Positions 20,731-32,100 of a DNA stretch of 64,000 nt are shown here, in pieces; position 1 is the stretch's first letter; each line of letters opens with the position of its first letter. The stretch lies in the NCBI GenBank assembly GCA_023052935.1, contig CM041292.1, positions 90,317,169-90,381,168 of the forward strand, in the 5' to 3' direction. The position numbers and the translations under genes were made by a program. The stretch is from Piezodorus guildinii (Eukaryota; Arthropoda; Insecta; Hemiptera; Pentatomidae). The notes beneath the pieces were generated by a model. It was not told the DNA's origin. It did no database searches and saw only the letters and a program-made list of their open reading frames with translations.

Positions 20731-23340
20731 AATATTGTTGCAGAAATCTAGCAGCAGCTAAAGAGACCCTTCTCGGGGTTAACAACAGAAGGGAGATCAC
20801 AGTTTGTTCTGTGTATCTTCCTTATGAAGAGGACATCCCCACAGAGGCATTCAGAAGCCTAATCGCAGAGATGGAAAACAAAGGCGCCCTGATAGCATCA
20901 TTAGACACCAACGCTCATCACAGTACAAATACTCCTCAACCAGAGAGGTGAGTCTCTATTATAGTTTATTTTAAGCAATGATCTTGAAATCCACAATAAG
21001 GGCAATACTGCCACCTTTGTAAACAAAAGCAGATCAAAGGTCATTGATCTCACACTAAGTACCAATTGTGCTCATCATTTCATTAAAGACTGGCATGTTT
21101 CTTTTGAGGAGATGTGTTCAAATCATAAATATATCAGATTTGATATAGATGTTAATGACATGTTTGAGTCGGTGTACAGGAACCCCAAACTTACTGACTG
21201 GAATCCCTAAAGTACCCAACTCGAACAAGAAGTAAGTCAGTGTCTCGAATCAATTAGAGACAAATGGCAATTGGATTGCCTCAATGTATCACTTACTGAG
21301 GCAATAATGAAGTCCTACAAAGACAATAACACAGTGTGTACAGTCAAATCCAACAGGAACGTTACCTGGTGGAACAAAGAGCTTGGCATATTGAGAGCTT
21401 TAACTAGGAAACTCTTCAACAAAGCCAAAAGTACAGGTAGTTGGGATGCATATAAGCAAGCACTGACTGATTACAATAAAGCCATTAGGAAAGCTAAGAG
21501 AGGGGCATGGAGGAATTTTGACAATGACATTAATGACACATCCTCTGCTTTTAGAGTAAATAGGATCCCACTTATGAAAGACAAACTTATTACAGATATG
21601 TGGACTGAAGCCAACAGAATAGTTAATTCTGAGAAATTGGAGTGGGCAGTTAAATCGTTTGCCCCTTTAAAATCAGCTGGTACTGACGGAATTTTTCCAC
21701 CTCTACTACAGAAGGGCTTTGAGGTGCTGTGACCCTATCTCCTTATATTACCACGAGGCAGTTCAGCACTTAACCACATACCTAATAGTCGGAATGCTGC
21801 TAAAGTGTGATATATACCCAAACCTAGGAAGATGTCCTATGACCATCCCAAGGCTTATACCTATGTCTGACATCCTTTCTAATGCAGAAATTGGAATAAA
21901 TTATTGACAGACATTAGGGAAAATATACTGGCTGATAGACTGCTCAATATACTTATCAGCCTGGAAAATCCTGTGACTGCTAACTTTTCTTGGTCTCTAG
22001 GATTGAAAAAACTCTGACTAACAGAGAAATTGGGGCAGACAACTTTGTTGACATCGAGGGTGCCTTTGACCGAACACCTTATGGTACTATGGCAATAGCT
22101 TTAGAAAGGAGAGGTGTGGGACGACTAACCTTCGGATGGATCAATGCCATGCTGGAGGGAAGGATGCTCACATCTGAATTAGGGCACTCTATGCTATCTC
22201 CACTCCTATGGTGTCTGGTTGTCAACTCGTTGACATAACTGAGCGCCACAGGTTTTTATCTACAGGAATATGCAGATGATATCACTGTGCTAATTAAAGG
22301 CATGAACAATGTCGGAATTGCTTAAAATGACAATAGGACTTCTGAGGGACTGGTGTCAGACAAATGGTTTTAGCATCAAACATCTGGGAATTACTCTCGA
22401 TAGTAAACAAAAATAGAACAGCCACATTGACCAAACTTGCACCAAAGCACTTAAGTGTCTTTATGCATGCAAAGGGGCTGCTGGAAAAACATGGGGCCTT
22501 AAACCTAAGATGGTCCTTTGGATATATAAAACTGCAATCAGGCCTATGGCCTTATATGCAGCTGTTGTATGGTGGCATACGGCAATTACATGCAAATCCA
22601 CACTCCAGCTTGGAAATTTGCAAAGATTAGCATGCTTTATGACAACCAGAGCTATAGGTACTACTCCAACTGCTGCAATGGAAGTTCTACTGAACCTAAC
22701 ACCATTGCACATAGCAGTAGAAACTCAAGCATTTAGCACATCCTATAGACTTTCTAAGTTAGGAACAAGATCTAACTCCCTGGTATACCATGGTCATGGC
22801 AACTTGTTCAAAAGGATTGGTGAAGATTCGGTGCTAGCCATGCATTCTGATCTTCAGGCAAAGAAATATACCGATACACTTTATTGTGTAGGGATTAATA
22901 GGACTGACACACAGACAGAGTCATCAATGGAGTCAAATGATATAAAGACAGATCCCTGACAGAGGTAGGCTCAGGGGCTGGAATATGGAGAATGGACAAA
23001 TCCAGGAAAGGTATATCCATCTCTTTAGGTAAACACACTTCAGTCTTTCAGGCAGATTCAGATAATACTGGAAAGCAGCAAGATGTTCTTGGAAGGATTC
23101 TACAAAGAGAAAAGTTGTATACTACTCTCAATGGACAGGATAACTCTAAGGAGAGTGACAGGACTGTATACAAGACACTGTCAGCTTAACAGGCATCTCC
23201 ATAATATGGGGTTGGTGGCCTCACCTACTTGCAGATTCTGCAAGAAGGAAGATGAAACTTCATATCATGTGGTATGCTATCCAGTTATCCAGAGATTGCT
23301 AGGATACAGTTTTACCGATTTTGCTGCAACCGTATTATAG
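20731..23340 (+). pseudogene. LINE ORF2 remnants: endonuclease, RT, RNase H
   Basis: Endonuclease pieces: CSVYLPYEEDIPTEAF and ASLDTNAHHST (20800-20930). Linker: NVTWWNKELGILRALTRKLF (21360). RT: LKSAGTDGIFPPLLQKG (21670), FVDIEGAFDRTPYGTM (22040), EYADDITVLIKG (22269), ALYAAVVWWHTA (22550). RNase H-like: GAGIWRMDKSRKGISISLGK (22975). C-terminal Cys/His: LNRHLHNMGLVASPTCRFCK (23187). Several stops and shifts lie between them, so it is nonfunctional. Confidence 0.8.
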
Positions 23341-23480
23341 ATCCGAAGTTGTGTGAACTGGTTAACCCTATAGCTTGGTCAGATTCACCAAAGCACTAGG
23401 CCTGTAATAATGGAAATGGATGGCGCACAATAAGCCTAATAAAGAGGGATAAGATAAGCGGGTGGAGGGAGGAGGAAAAA

Positions 23481-24045
23481 GGTCCATAATTGAAACAGGT
23501 TTTACTGCTAAACATAGAGAAGAAATTTTTGATAATATTTTTATTGATCTAATCAGATATGATGAGAAAAAATACTTTAATTTTTGCTTACAGTTACTGG
23601 TAATGGTAATCAGTATCATTTAATACTCTAACATAGCAAATTTTTTGCAGTAATTTCTTGTATACATGGAATAGTAATCATCATAAAAAGATATAGTCAA
23701 ATATTTTATTTTTTAATAGTACCTTTTATATAGACAAAAACATTATTACTTTTCTTGGAAGTTAAAGTTAGTATGGAATTTTTATCTTTTGAGTTTATAA
23801 ACCTAATTACTAATAATATATCTAATCTCAAAGTTAAGGATTCAATACATATTATATAAACATTGTTAATTCATTTCAAAGTTGAAATTAAATTTACAAG
23901 GAAGTATTGTGTAATGTAAATTCTCAAAATAATCATAATGGAATCAACTGAATATGATTATATTGTATATACTTAATAAATACTATAACAAATATTTATT
24001 CGAAAGAGTTTACAACTCAAGTTATGTAAGAATCTAAAGGTTGAA
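23481..24045. other. Spacer and Rpt5 3' flank
   Basis: AT-rich. On the minus strand, a possible polyadenylation signal AATAAA lies just downstream of the Rpt5 stop near 23998-24003. Nothing else recognised. Confidence 0.5.
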
Positions 24046-25299
24046 TTATGCAAAATAATTCAAATTAGCTTTCTTCTTGGCTTGTACTTCAAATATAGCA
24101 TCCATGAAATCTTCATGATCTACCATTGGCTTATTCCTTTTAAGGGCTACCATACCTGCTTCAACACAAACAGCCTTACACTGAGCTCCATTAAAATCAT
24201 CTGTGGATCGAGCAAGTTCTTCAAAGTTAACATCAGGACTTGTCACCATTTTTCGAGAATGTATTTGCATTATCCTTGCACGGGCATCTTCATTTGGATG
24301 AGGAAATTCAATTTTTTTATCAAGTCTACCAGATCTTAAAAGTGCAGGATCAAGTATATCAACTCTATTGGTTGCTGCTATAACTTTTATGTCATCAGTA
24401 GAACTAAAACCATCAAGCTGGTTGAGTAATTCTATCATTGTTCGCTGAACCTCCCGGTCTCCAGCTATTGTTGAATCAAATCTTTTGGTACCTATTGCAT
24501 CTACTTCATCTATAAAGATAATAGCAGGCGTTTTTTCTTTAGCCAGAGCAAATGCATCTCTCACTAATTTTGAACCATCCCCAATAAACATTTGAACTAA
24601 CTGAGGTCCAGCTAATTTCAAAAATGTTGATTTAGTTTGTGAGGCACAAGCTCTTGCTAGAAGAGTTTTACCTGTTCCTGGCGGACCATAAAGGAGTACG
24701 CCTTTTGGAGGCTTCACACCAATTGCTTCAAATTTTTCTTTATGCAACAAAGGGAGTACCACTGCTTCCATCAGTTCTTCAATTTGCTTATCCAAACCAC
24801 CAATATCTGAATATTGGTCAGTTGGTCTCTCATCTACTTCCATAGCTTTAACCCTTGCATCATACTCTGAAGGAAGCTTTTCTAAAATCAAATAAGAATC
24901 TTTGTTTACACCGATTAATTGGCCAGGCTTAAGCAATGATGGTTCAACAAGCCCTATCATAGGCAAAAAATAAGTTTGTCTGGTAGATGTTTTTATAACA
25001 GCAGATTTTCCACTACTTTTGGCATGCAAGTCTACAACTGCCCCTTCATCTTCATTTTCTGCCTCCATATCCAATATCTCTATGACATTTGAGACCAAAT
25101 AAGGTAAGTGTTTATTCACCTTAATTTTTTCATTATTTTCTTTAATCTTCTCTTTTTGTGACTGTAATTCATGGGATACTCGCATAACTTCGCTCTTCAT
25201 AATCCTAACTTCTCCATCTAAAAGTCTTATTCTGTTATATATTTCTTCATTTGACATATGCAATATTTCAGCATCAATATCACTGAAATCGTTGTTCAT
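24046..25299 (-). CDS. Rpt5: 26S proteasome regulatory subunit 6A (Rpt5/PSMC3), intronless
   Basis: AAA+ ATPase subunit of the 19S proteasome base, which unfolds ubiquitinated substrates and opens the 20S gate. The single exon encodes 417 aa, close to family length. Visible parts: N-terminal coiled coil (about 15-65), OB domain with [20 protein letters not shown] (101-120), Walker A GPPGTGKT (205-212), pore loop MFIGDG, Walker B IIFIDE (260-265), sensor AATN and arginine-finger region RSGRLD. All catalytic residues are present. The C-terminus ends NYFA, where family members end in a YYA-type HbYX motif, so Phe replaces the key Tyr. The lack of introns and several unusual substitutions suggest either a naturally intronless gene or a functional retrocopy. 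No A-tail remains. It is divergent from CCDC6, with 855 bp between start codons. Confidence 0.96.
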   Translation of the reverse strand: MNNDFSDIDAEILHMSNEEIYNRIRLLDGEVRIMKSEVMRVSHELQSQKEKIKENNEKIKVNKHLPYLVSNVIEILDMEAENEDEGAVVDLHAKSSGKSAVIKTSTRQTYFLPMIGLVEPSLLKPGQLIGVNKDSYLILEKLPSEYDARVKAMEVDERPTDQYSDIGGLDKQIEELMEAVVLPLLHKEKFEAIGVKPPKGVLLYGPPGTGKTLLARACASQTKSTFLKLAGPQLVQMFIGDGSKLVRDAFALAKEKTPAIIFIDEVDAIGTKRFDSTIAGDREVQRTMIELLNQLDGFSSTDDIKVIAATNRVDILDPALLRSGRLDKKIEFPHPNEDARARIMQIHSRKMVTSPDVNFEELARSTDDFNGAQCKAVCVEAGMVALKRNKPMVDHEDFMDAIFEVQAKKKANLNYFA

Positions 25300-26154
25300 T
25301 GTTGTATACTTTAATCCTTAAATTTACTACTGTATTCTAGAAGTTTGAAACGATAGTATTTAATATCGGGCTAAGTAAATTTGAATTGAACTTGAATACT
25401 TTAGTCAAATACGACTTAAACTTTACAACAAATCTGCCAAGTCACGGAAATTCGCCTTACAAATCTATAACATATTTATACGAATCAGAATTTTTTTTTT
25501 TAATTTTGGAAGGGATTTTTAACTTACATATATAATGAAAATATGCCCTATCGCAATTTTAAAGGAAGAAATAATTGTGGACTAAATCTATAACAAGGAA
25601 TTTATTTTTATTAATTCTTTGTTTTCTATTTTTCTTCTTCATTTCAGATACAAGAAAAAACAGAGGGTAACTATTTCATATGTTTAAAAACTTTAATATT
25701 ACATAAATGTAGTACAGTCTAGAGAAACAATAAGCACTATAGTAAAGTAATGATTGGTTGAAAATAATAAATAATATGTTAATATTAGATTTAATTATTA
25801 ATTCGATAGTTGTTTAACTTACTAATACTGCTACTAACTTACTTTTAATTAGTAATCTAAAGTAATTTTTGTTACTTCATGGGCCCCAGGTGAGGAACAG
25901 TTATCTAGTAGCTCGTGATTTGGTTAGGGGTGTCTTGTGTTTTACGTATTGGGAGCAGATTTATTTGAACTTATTGATATTAAATATAAAAATTAGTACA
26001 AATGGAAATTTGCGAACTTTAGCAAACTTTGTCATGACCCATTCAAATTTCATGTTTTTTTGTTGATCTGTAGATATATAGAGTATTATATTTGTGAACC
26101 TCCTGTGACTTCCACGTGAAGTTAAACATTTTTACCATAGATCGTTTTATTATT
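25300..26154. promoter_or_regulatory. Divergent Rpt5/CCDC6 intergenic region
   Basis: An 855-bp gap between opposed start codons that should hold both promoters. CACGTG (E-box) is at 26113-26118, 37 bp before the CCDC6 ATG. No clear TATA box for either gene. Which part serves which gene is not visible. Confidence 0.5.
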
Positions 26155-29100
26155 ATGGCAGATAGTGCCAGTGAAAGTGATTCTAGTTCTATTGATGGAG
26201 GACCAATAATGATGCCTCCATCTCCAATAACGAGAGAACAGCTTCAAAAACGAATAGAGTCCTTACAACAACAAAATCGGGTTTTGAAAGTTGAGTTGGA
26301 TACTTATAAATTGAGAGTTAAGGCTTTACAAGAAGAAAATAGAACACTTAGACAAGCTTCTGTGATAATAGTAAGTTATTACAATGAGGTGTTATGAATT
26401 TTTGGGGGTTAAGTGTCAATCATTCAAATGTGATTATTTTACATCCACCCAATCAGTTTCTGCTTGAAGTACTTGTATAATATCAGCAATATTATAAAAT
26501 ACTTAACTAGAACTATATTCTAATGTTATTAAATGTGTAGCCATAAGGCCAGATTTTACATTTTTAGTAGGTTTCTATTTGTCTATGTGGCTATTATTAA
26601 CTTCAGATTATAGATTTATCTATTGTTTAATCTAAAAAAAGTATTTTGAGTCGTGTATACCATTTTAAATCAAATGAAGTCCCATGAGATATGTGGTTTC
26701 TTACATTAATGCAATCTGTAAGTTTCAGCTCCTTGGAAGGTTACTCCTGGTATTCCTGGAGGAGTAACAAATCAGTTTTTATGTCCTTTGATTATTTCAA
26801 AACCGTTTTGAATAATAGTTCTATGTGTGGATATTTAGTTCTTTTTTTTATATAGTTTTTACACTACAACTTAGTTTCATAGTTTGTTTTATAGGTACCT
26901 TCATTTTATTATCATACATCATTTCAATCCGACTGGACTGTTATTTACTTGTATCCATGTATGTTTTGTATCCTTCTGTTTGTCTAATCTTATTTATCAT
27001 TTTAGTAAATTTTGGCTTTTATAGATAATGGTTATTGGACAATATTGCATATCTTTGAATAGTTAAGCTTGCCACAATATTACATGTTTAGAAAGTCCAT
27101 TAAGATTGTTTAATATTAAGTATATGGCAAAACCGATAATCAGTATTCAACATTTATTGCATATAATTTTTCATGTACTATGAGATTTCATTTCACTGTT
27201 GAAGAATTCTAGAAGAAATTAAGTTGCTTTTTAGAGGTATTAACAAATTGAGTATTATGTATCCTTTCAACTCTATTCTTTAATTTTTCCCTAACACTTT
27301 TAAGTGCTGTTTGTGTGTTCTTACATTCTCATAAATTTTTATTTATTTCCCATATTTTTGATAAATGTGGATTAATGGATAAGGTTTTTGGAATAAGGTG
27401 AATAGAATGAAGTTTTTTAGGTTGGTTTGTCCATTTTCTCATTGTCAAGTGGTATGTTGAAAATCTAAGGCTCAAAATCCCTTCAATTTCAGTTTCTGGT
27501 AAAGTAAAACAACAAATACCATAAGTAGGGAAATGTGGATTTAAAGTTCCATACATGAATTTTTTATAACTATAAATCAGTTAAGCCAATATGTGCTAGA
27601 GCCCAGCTTTCTTATTCAGTAAAAATATCTTAAAACGGCTGATTAAAAACTTCACAACCTGTAATAAAAAAAATTGTTCATACTCCTTAGTATCTTTCAT
27701 GGTGGTGGTGTCCCTACCTCACTTCCTTACATCCCGACACTGAGCAGTTTCGTAGAATTTATTATCTTTCCCATCATTTGTCCTATCCTAGAGATGTGGT
27801 TTATCCAAAGTAATCTTGGTCTTCCTTAAAGATGCTGGTCCTTGTCTATTCGATGTAGGTGACCAAACCATCTCCATTTTATGCTAGTTTCTCTCGAAGT
27901 AGGCACTCCCAGGTCTCTTTGTATCCTCTCTTACATAACTCTCCCTTCTTATTAAAATATTTAAAACGTACAATATAAAAAAAAAAAAAAAACCTGCACA
28001 ACCCGTGAAGGGTCTTGGAGTCAGTACATCTAGGTTGTTTTGTTGTTTCAATTTTATGGGCTCAAAATATCCCAGTCATCAGTGCCAGATATATTTATTC
28101 TAGAAAGTTAATCTAAGTCATGAGGGGTAAAAATTAGTAGAAGCAACTTATCAACTGTGTTTCAGAGTTATTGGCTTAAATATCATTTCTCTCTATGTCT
28201 ATTTACTATTTCAGAGCCAATTACAAATCCACTGGTCTGTGATTGACTCACTGTCGACTTACCTAAGTACATATATTTTTTTGCATTATAGCCTTATCAA
28301 AGTAAGGAATGGTGGGCTGATATAGATTTACATTGTGCCTCAAATACAATACTACTTTTATTCTAAGTAAAAGGGAGAAAACGGAATGGTGAGGAATAAC
28401 AGGCTTTACCCTTAGTTAATGTCACAGATCAGATATAATGACCTTTTGAGAATTTTCAACCTTGGAACTTATTTAGTACATTATCTACACCTTTATATTA
28501 CATCATGACACTTACCGTTCTAATTTTGTTTTTATCTTTACATTGTAAAAAAGAAAAAAAATATATAGATAAAGCTAGGGACTGCTCAATGACTGATAAA
28601 AGTGTTTCTGAAGGATGTAGTGGCAAAGGGGGTCCAAAGGTTGTATAGTTGTCTCAAATATGAAATTTCAGTTCTCTAAAACTTTTGATGGTCATGGTAG
28701 ACATACCATACCACACCTTTTAGAGGGACTTGGTTATTTGAACTCAGAGGTTCTAAAACTTGTGCTTCCGTTAAGAACTGGAATTCGAAAATTTTCATGA
28801 TCACAATAGTTTCCCTGAATTAATATTTCTTATATTGGTAAGTGAAAGTAAACACATTTATATACTCCCACATATTCATATGCTCCCACTGTAGCATCGT
28901 CCGATTAGCCATAGTAGCATAAAGTGACGTTAAATAAATTAAACACATTTATATATGCTAATTGAGCATTGGTTACTTATGTTCTGTCCAACCTTTTAGA
29001 GAAGAGGAGTCCTCAAAACAGTTTTCCTAAACCCTTTTCGATTTTGAGGAAACTAATAATAACATTAGTACAAACAAATTTATATTTTGTATTAGAGGAC

Positions 29101-32100
29101 ATATTCCTATAAAGTAATTAAATAACCAGAAGAATAAAAGTGTTTTGTGTAGAACTTTGTATCAAGTCCCATCTAGGTCAGTTAATATATATTTTTTGGT
29201 AGTCTCAAGAAACAAATCTTAACACATCCATCTAGCTTGTAGTCATTGGCGATTTGTTGGTAGAAGTAGTTCCCACCAATGTCATCACAATTACCTCTCA
29301 GGGGTTTTCTTAATAATTTTATGTGTGCAATACAGAAGCCAGGAATTCTATACCATAATGTAAAATGTTTAAGAAAACTGGGGTTACCTGTAGCATGGTG
29401 GTTAGTATAACTGCCTTCATGCCAAAGGTCCCGGGTCCAAAACTCGCAGGTGGCTCTAGGATTTTTTAATGGGAGTAAAAAATCCTTAGTTATGCCGTCC
29501 TTCGGAGGGAACGTTTAAAGGTGGTTCCGAGTCTGTGCGATGTCAGGTACTGGTTAAAGATCCCTATCCTAATTGTTTGTTTATTTATTTAACGTCCCTT
29601 TGTGCTACTATGGGTTATTGGACGATGCTACAGTGGGAGTCCTAAATTTTGCCTATTCAATTTTTATTAGGATAGGGATGTTTACGAGTACCTGACATCA
29701 CACAGGCTCGGGACCACCTTTTAATGTCCTCTCCGAAGGACGGCATAACTAAGGATTTTTTAAGATCAGAATAAATTTGTTCTTGTGAGCAAAAATCTCA
29801 ATATAAGTTTTAATTTTAACAGATTTTTCAAAAAATGTTTTACACTTTACCTTTATAGTTTACTTTCTTTTAAATATGTCCAATATTTGAAATTGGTATC
29901 TTTATTAGAAGTTATAGCTTAAAATGTTGATTACCTTAAAATCATATTCAATCTTCAAGCCTATTTAGTTTATGGTCAATCTTGTTTACTGTCTAAAAGT
30001 TTTGCCATCCAGATTTAATTAGGATAGGGATCTTTAGTGAGTACTCAACCTCGTACAGGCTTGTTACCACCATTTTACGTTCCCTCAGAATGATGACATA
30101 ACCAAGAACCATCCACTATAGCACATGTCCAAATATTGAGGCTGTTACTTGTTGAATAGTTCAACATCTTTCGGTATTAATTTACACGATTAGTCATTTG
30201 TTCTTCTGTTAAAACGGGTACCCAAAGCAAAAAAATGGTCTCTGAGAATTGAATGAATTGCTGGTGCATTAGGTTATAATGTCTCTATCTATTGGTATGT
30301 GACTCCTTAGTCTTCAAGCCTTTTCCTCACAGTACAAATTTTTTTCTCTGTTTTCGAAAGTTTGCGGCCTTTAGAGTGACGTCCCTTTCAAATTCTCTGC
30401 ACCACCTGAATGTAGTAATACAGTATGGACAATCATCATTCGATGCATGCTTCATTTCTTTCAAGCCTTATCTAAGCTTAAAACATGCCTAAAATTTTAT
30501 CTCAAAAATGTTCTTACTTCACTAAGTACCAATGATGCCATAGAACACACTTTTAATAGTCACTGCTGATGAACTACTGAGCACAGAGATGTGTTACTGG
30601 CGGATAATCCTTAAGTGTCCATCATGCATAATTATTCCACGTACAATGTTTCCCCATTTCGTCAGCAGTGTCGTATGTTTTCACTCAATGCTCAATAGTA
30701 CATCAGCCATCGTATAGGACTTCCGTGCACTACTGTTAGATTTTTTTGGACTTTAAAGTCCTATGCAACCTTAGGCATTGCATTGCTACCAATGGATAGT
30801 TTGTTCTCTAGCCATTAACATGTAGGCTAATATAAATAAAATAAATAACTTTAGGAAATTTTATTAACAGAGAATAATGGGAACAAAAATTAATTTTTTT
30901 TTTTTTTGCCATCCTGCCCTTTACAATTTATTGTTTAATTGGCATTTTTCTGTGATAATGTTTACACTAATGTGGCGAGTTATTTCTGAATAGTTTCATT
31001 GTAAGGCTCTTTATTCTTCATCGCCTCCAGAGTGTTCTTAGTTTGCTTCTGTTAAGCCTCAAAAAAGAAATATAATTTTTCTTAAAATGGAATCTTTTTA
31101 TTTATTGAGCTATTCTATTCCATAATTAACTGTTTCTATTTCATTACTCTACTCTTCTGGTTGTTGGTCTTGATGGTTATGGAGAGGGTTCTAACGAATA
31201 GCTTTATACTAATACTATATGGGCTGACAAGCCTTCATTTCTTAGTTCTACTGGTTGAAAGGTTTCTTAAGATACTCTTCTCTGTTTTAAGAATCCTTCA
31301 GGTTGCTGCAGTTTTCATGTTAAACATTTCTTTTAAATGTCAAGGTCCTGCTTTGTTCATTAATTATTAGCTGTTTTGTTTTTCATGCATTAACAAAGCC
31401 TGTTATTTCTCTTGTATTAGTTATAAATATCATGATTCGAACGTATTAAAATAAAGTTAATTTTAAAATATTCATGATTGTAGCAAGCTAAAGCTGAGCA
31501 AGAAGAAGAATTCATTAGTAACACCTTATTGAAAAAAATTCAAGCTCTGAAAAAAGAAAAGGAGACATTAGCCCATCACTATGAGCAGGAAGAGGAATGT
31601 CTTACTAATGATCTTTCTCGTAAGCTTACCCAGGTTTGTCTCTTAAAAATAATTTTTTTTAAGCATAATTCCTTTATTTACCATTTAAAATTCAATTACA
31701 TAATACTTTATTTTACAGTTAAGGCAAGAGAAATGTAAACTTGAACAAACATTAGAGCAGGAACAAGAATGTCTTGTCAATAAGTTAATGAGAAAAATTG
31801 AAAAATTGGAGGCAGAAACATTGGCTAAGCAGAGTAACCTCGAGCAATTGAGGAGGGAGAAGGTAATTAAAAACTTTATAACATAATGATACTTTCATCA
31901 TCATATAATCTATACTAATATTATAAAGCTGAAGAGTTTGTTTCTTTGTTTTTGATCGCTTTAATCTCAGGAACTACTGGTTCGAATTGATAAATTCTTT
32001 TCTTATTGGATAGTCCATTTATCGAGGAAGGCTTTAGGCTATATAACATCATACTGCGGCCAGTAGGAGCGAAGAATCAGTGGAAAATGTGGAACAAAAA

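Larger units (their letters stand above)
19330..23480 (+). mobile_element. Decayed LOA/R1-like LINE with RNase H
   Basis: Non-LTR retrotransposon with ORF1, endonuclease, reverse transcriptase and RNase H parts in the expected order, all on the plus strand and broken by stops and frameshifts. A GC-richer 5' UTR starts near 19340. The 3' UTR ends somewhere near 23480, after AATAAAGAGGGATAAG. The presence of RNase H and the HLHNMGL-type C-terminal zinc region point to the LOA/I side of the LINE tree. Exact ends and target duplication were not found. Confidence 0.8.
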
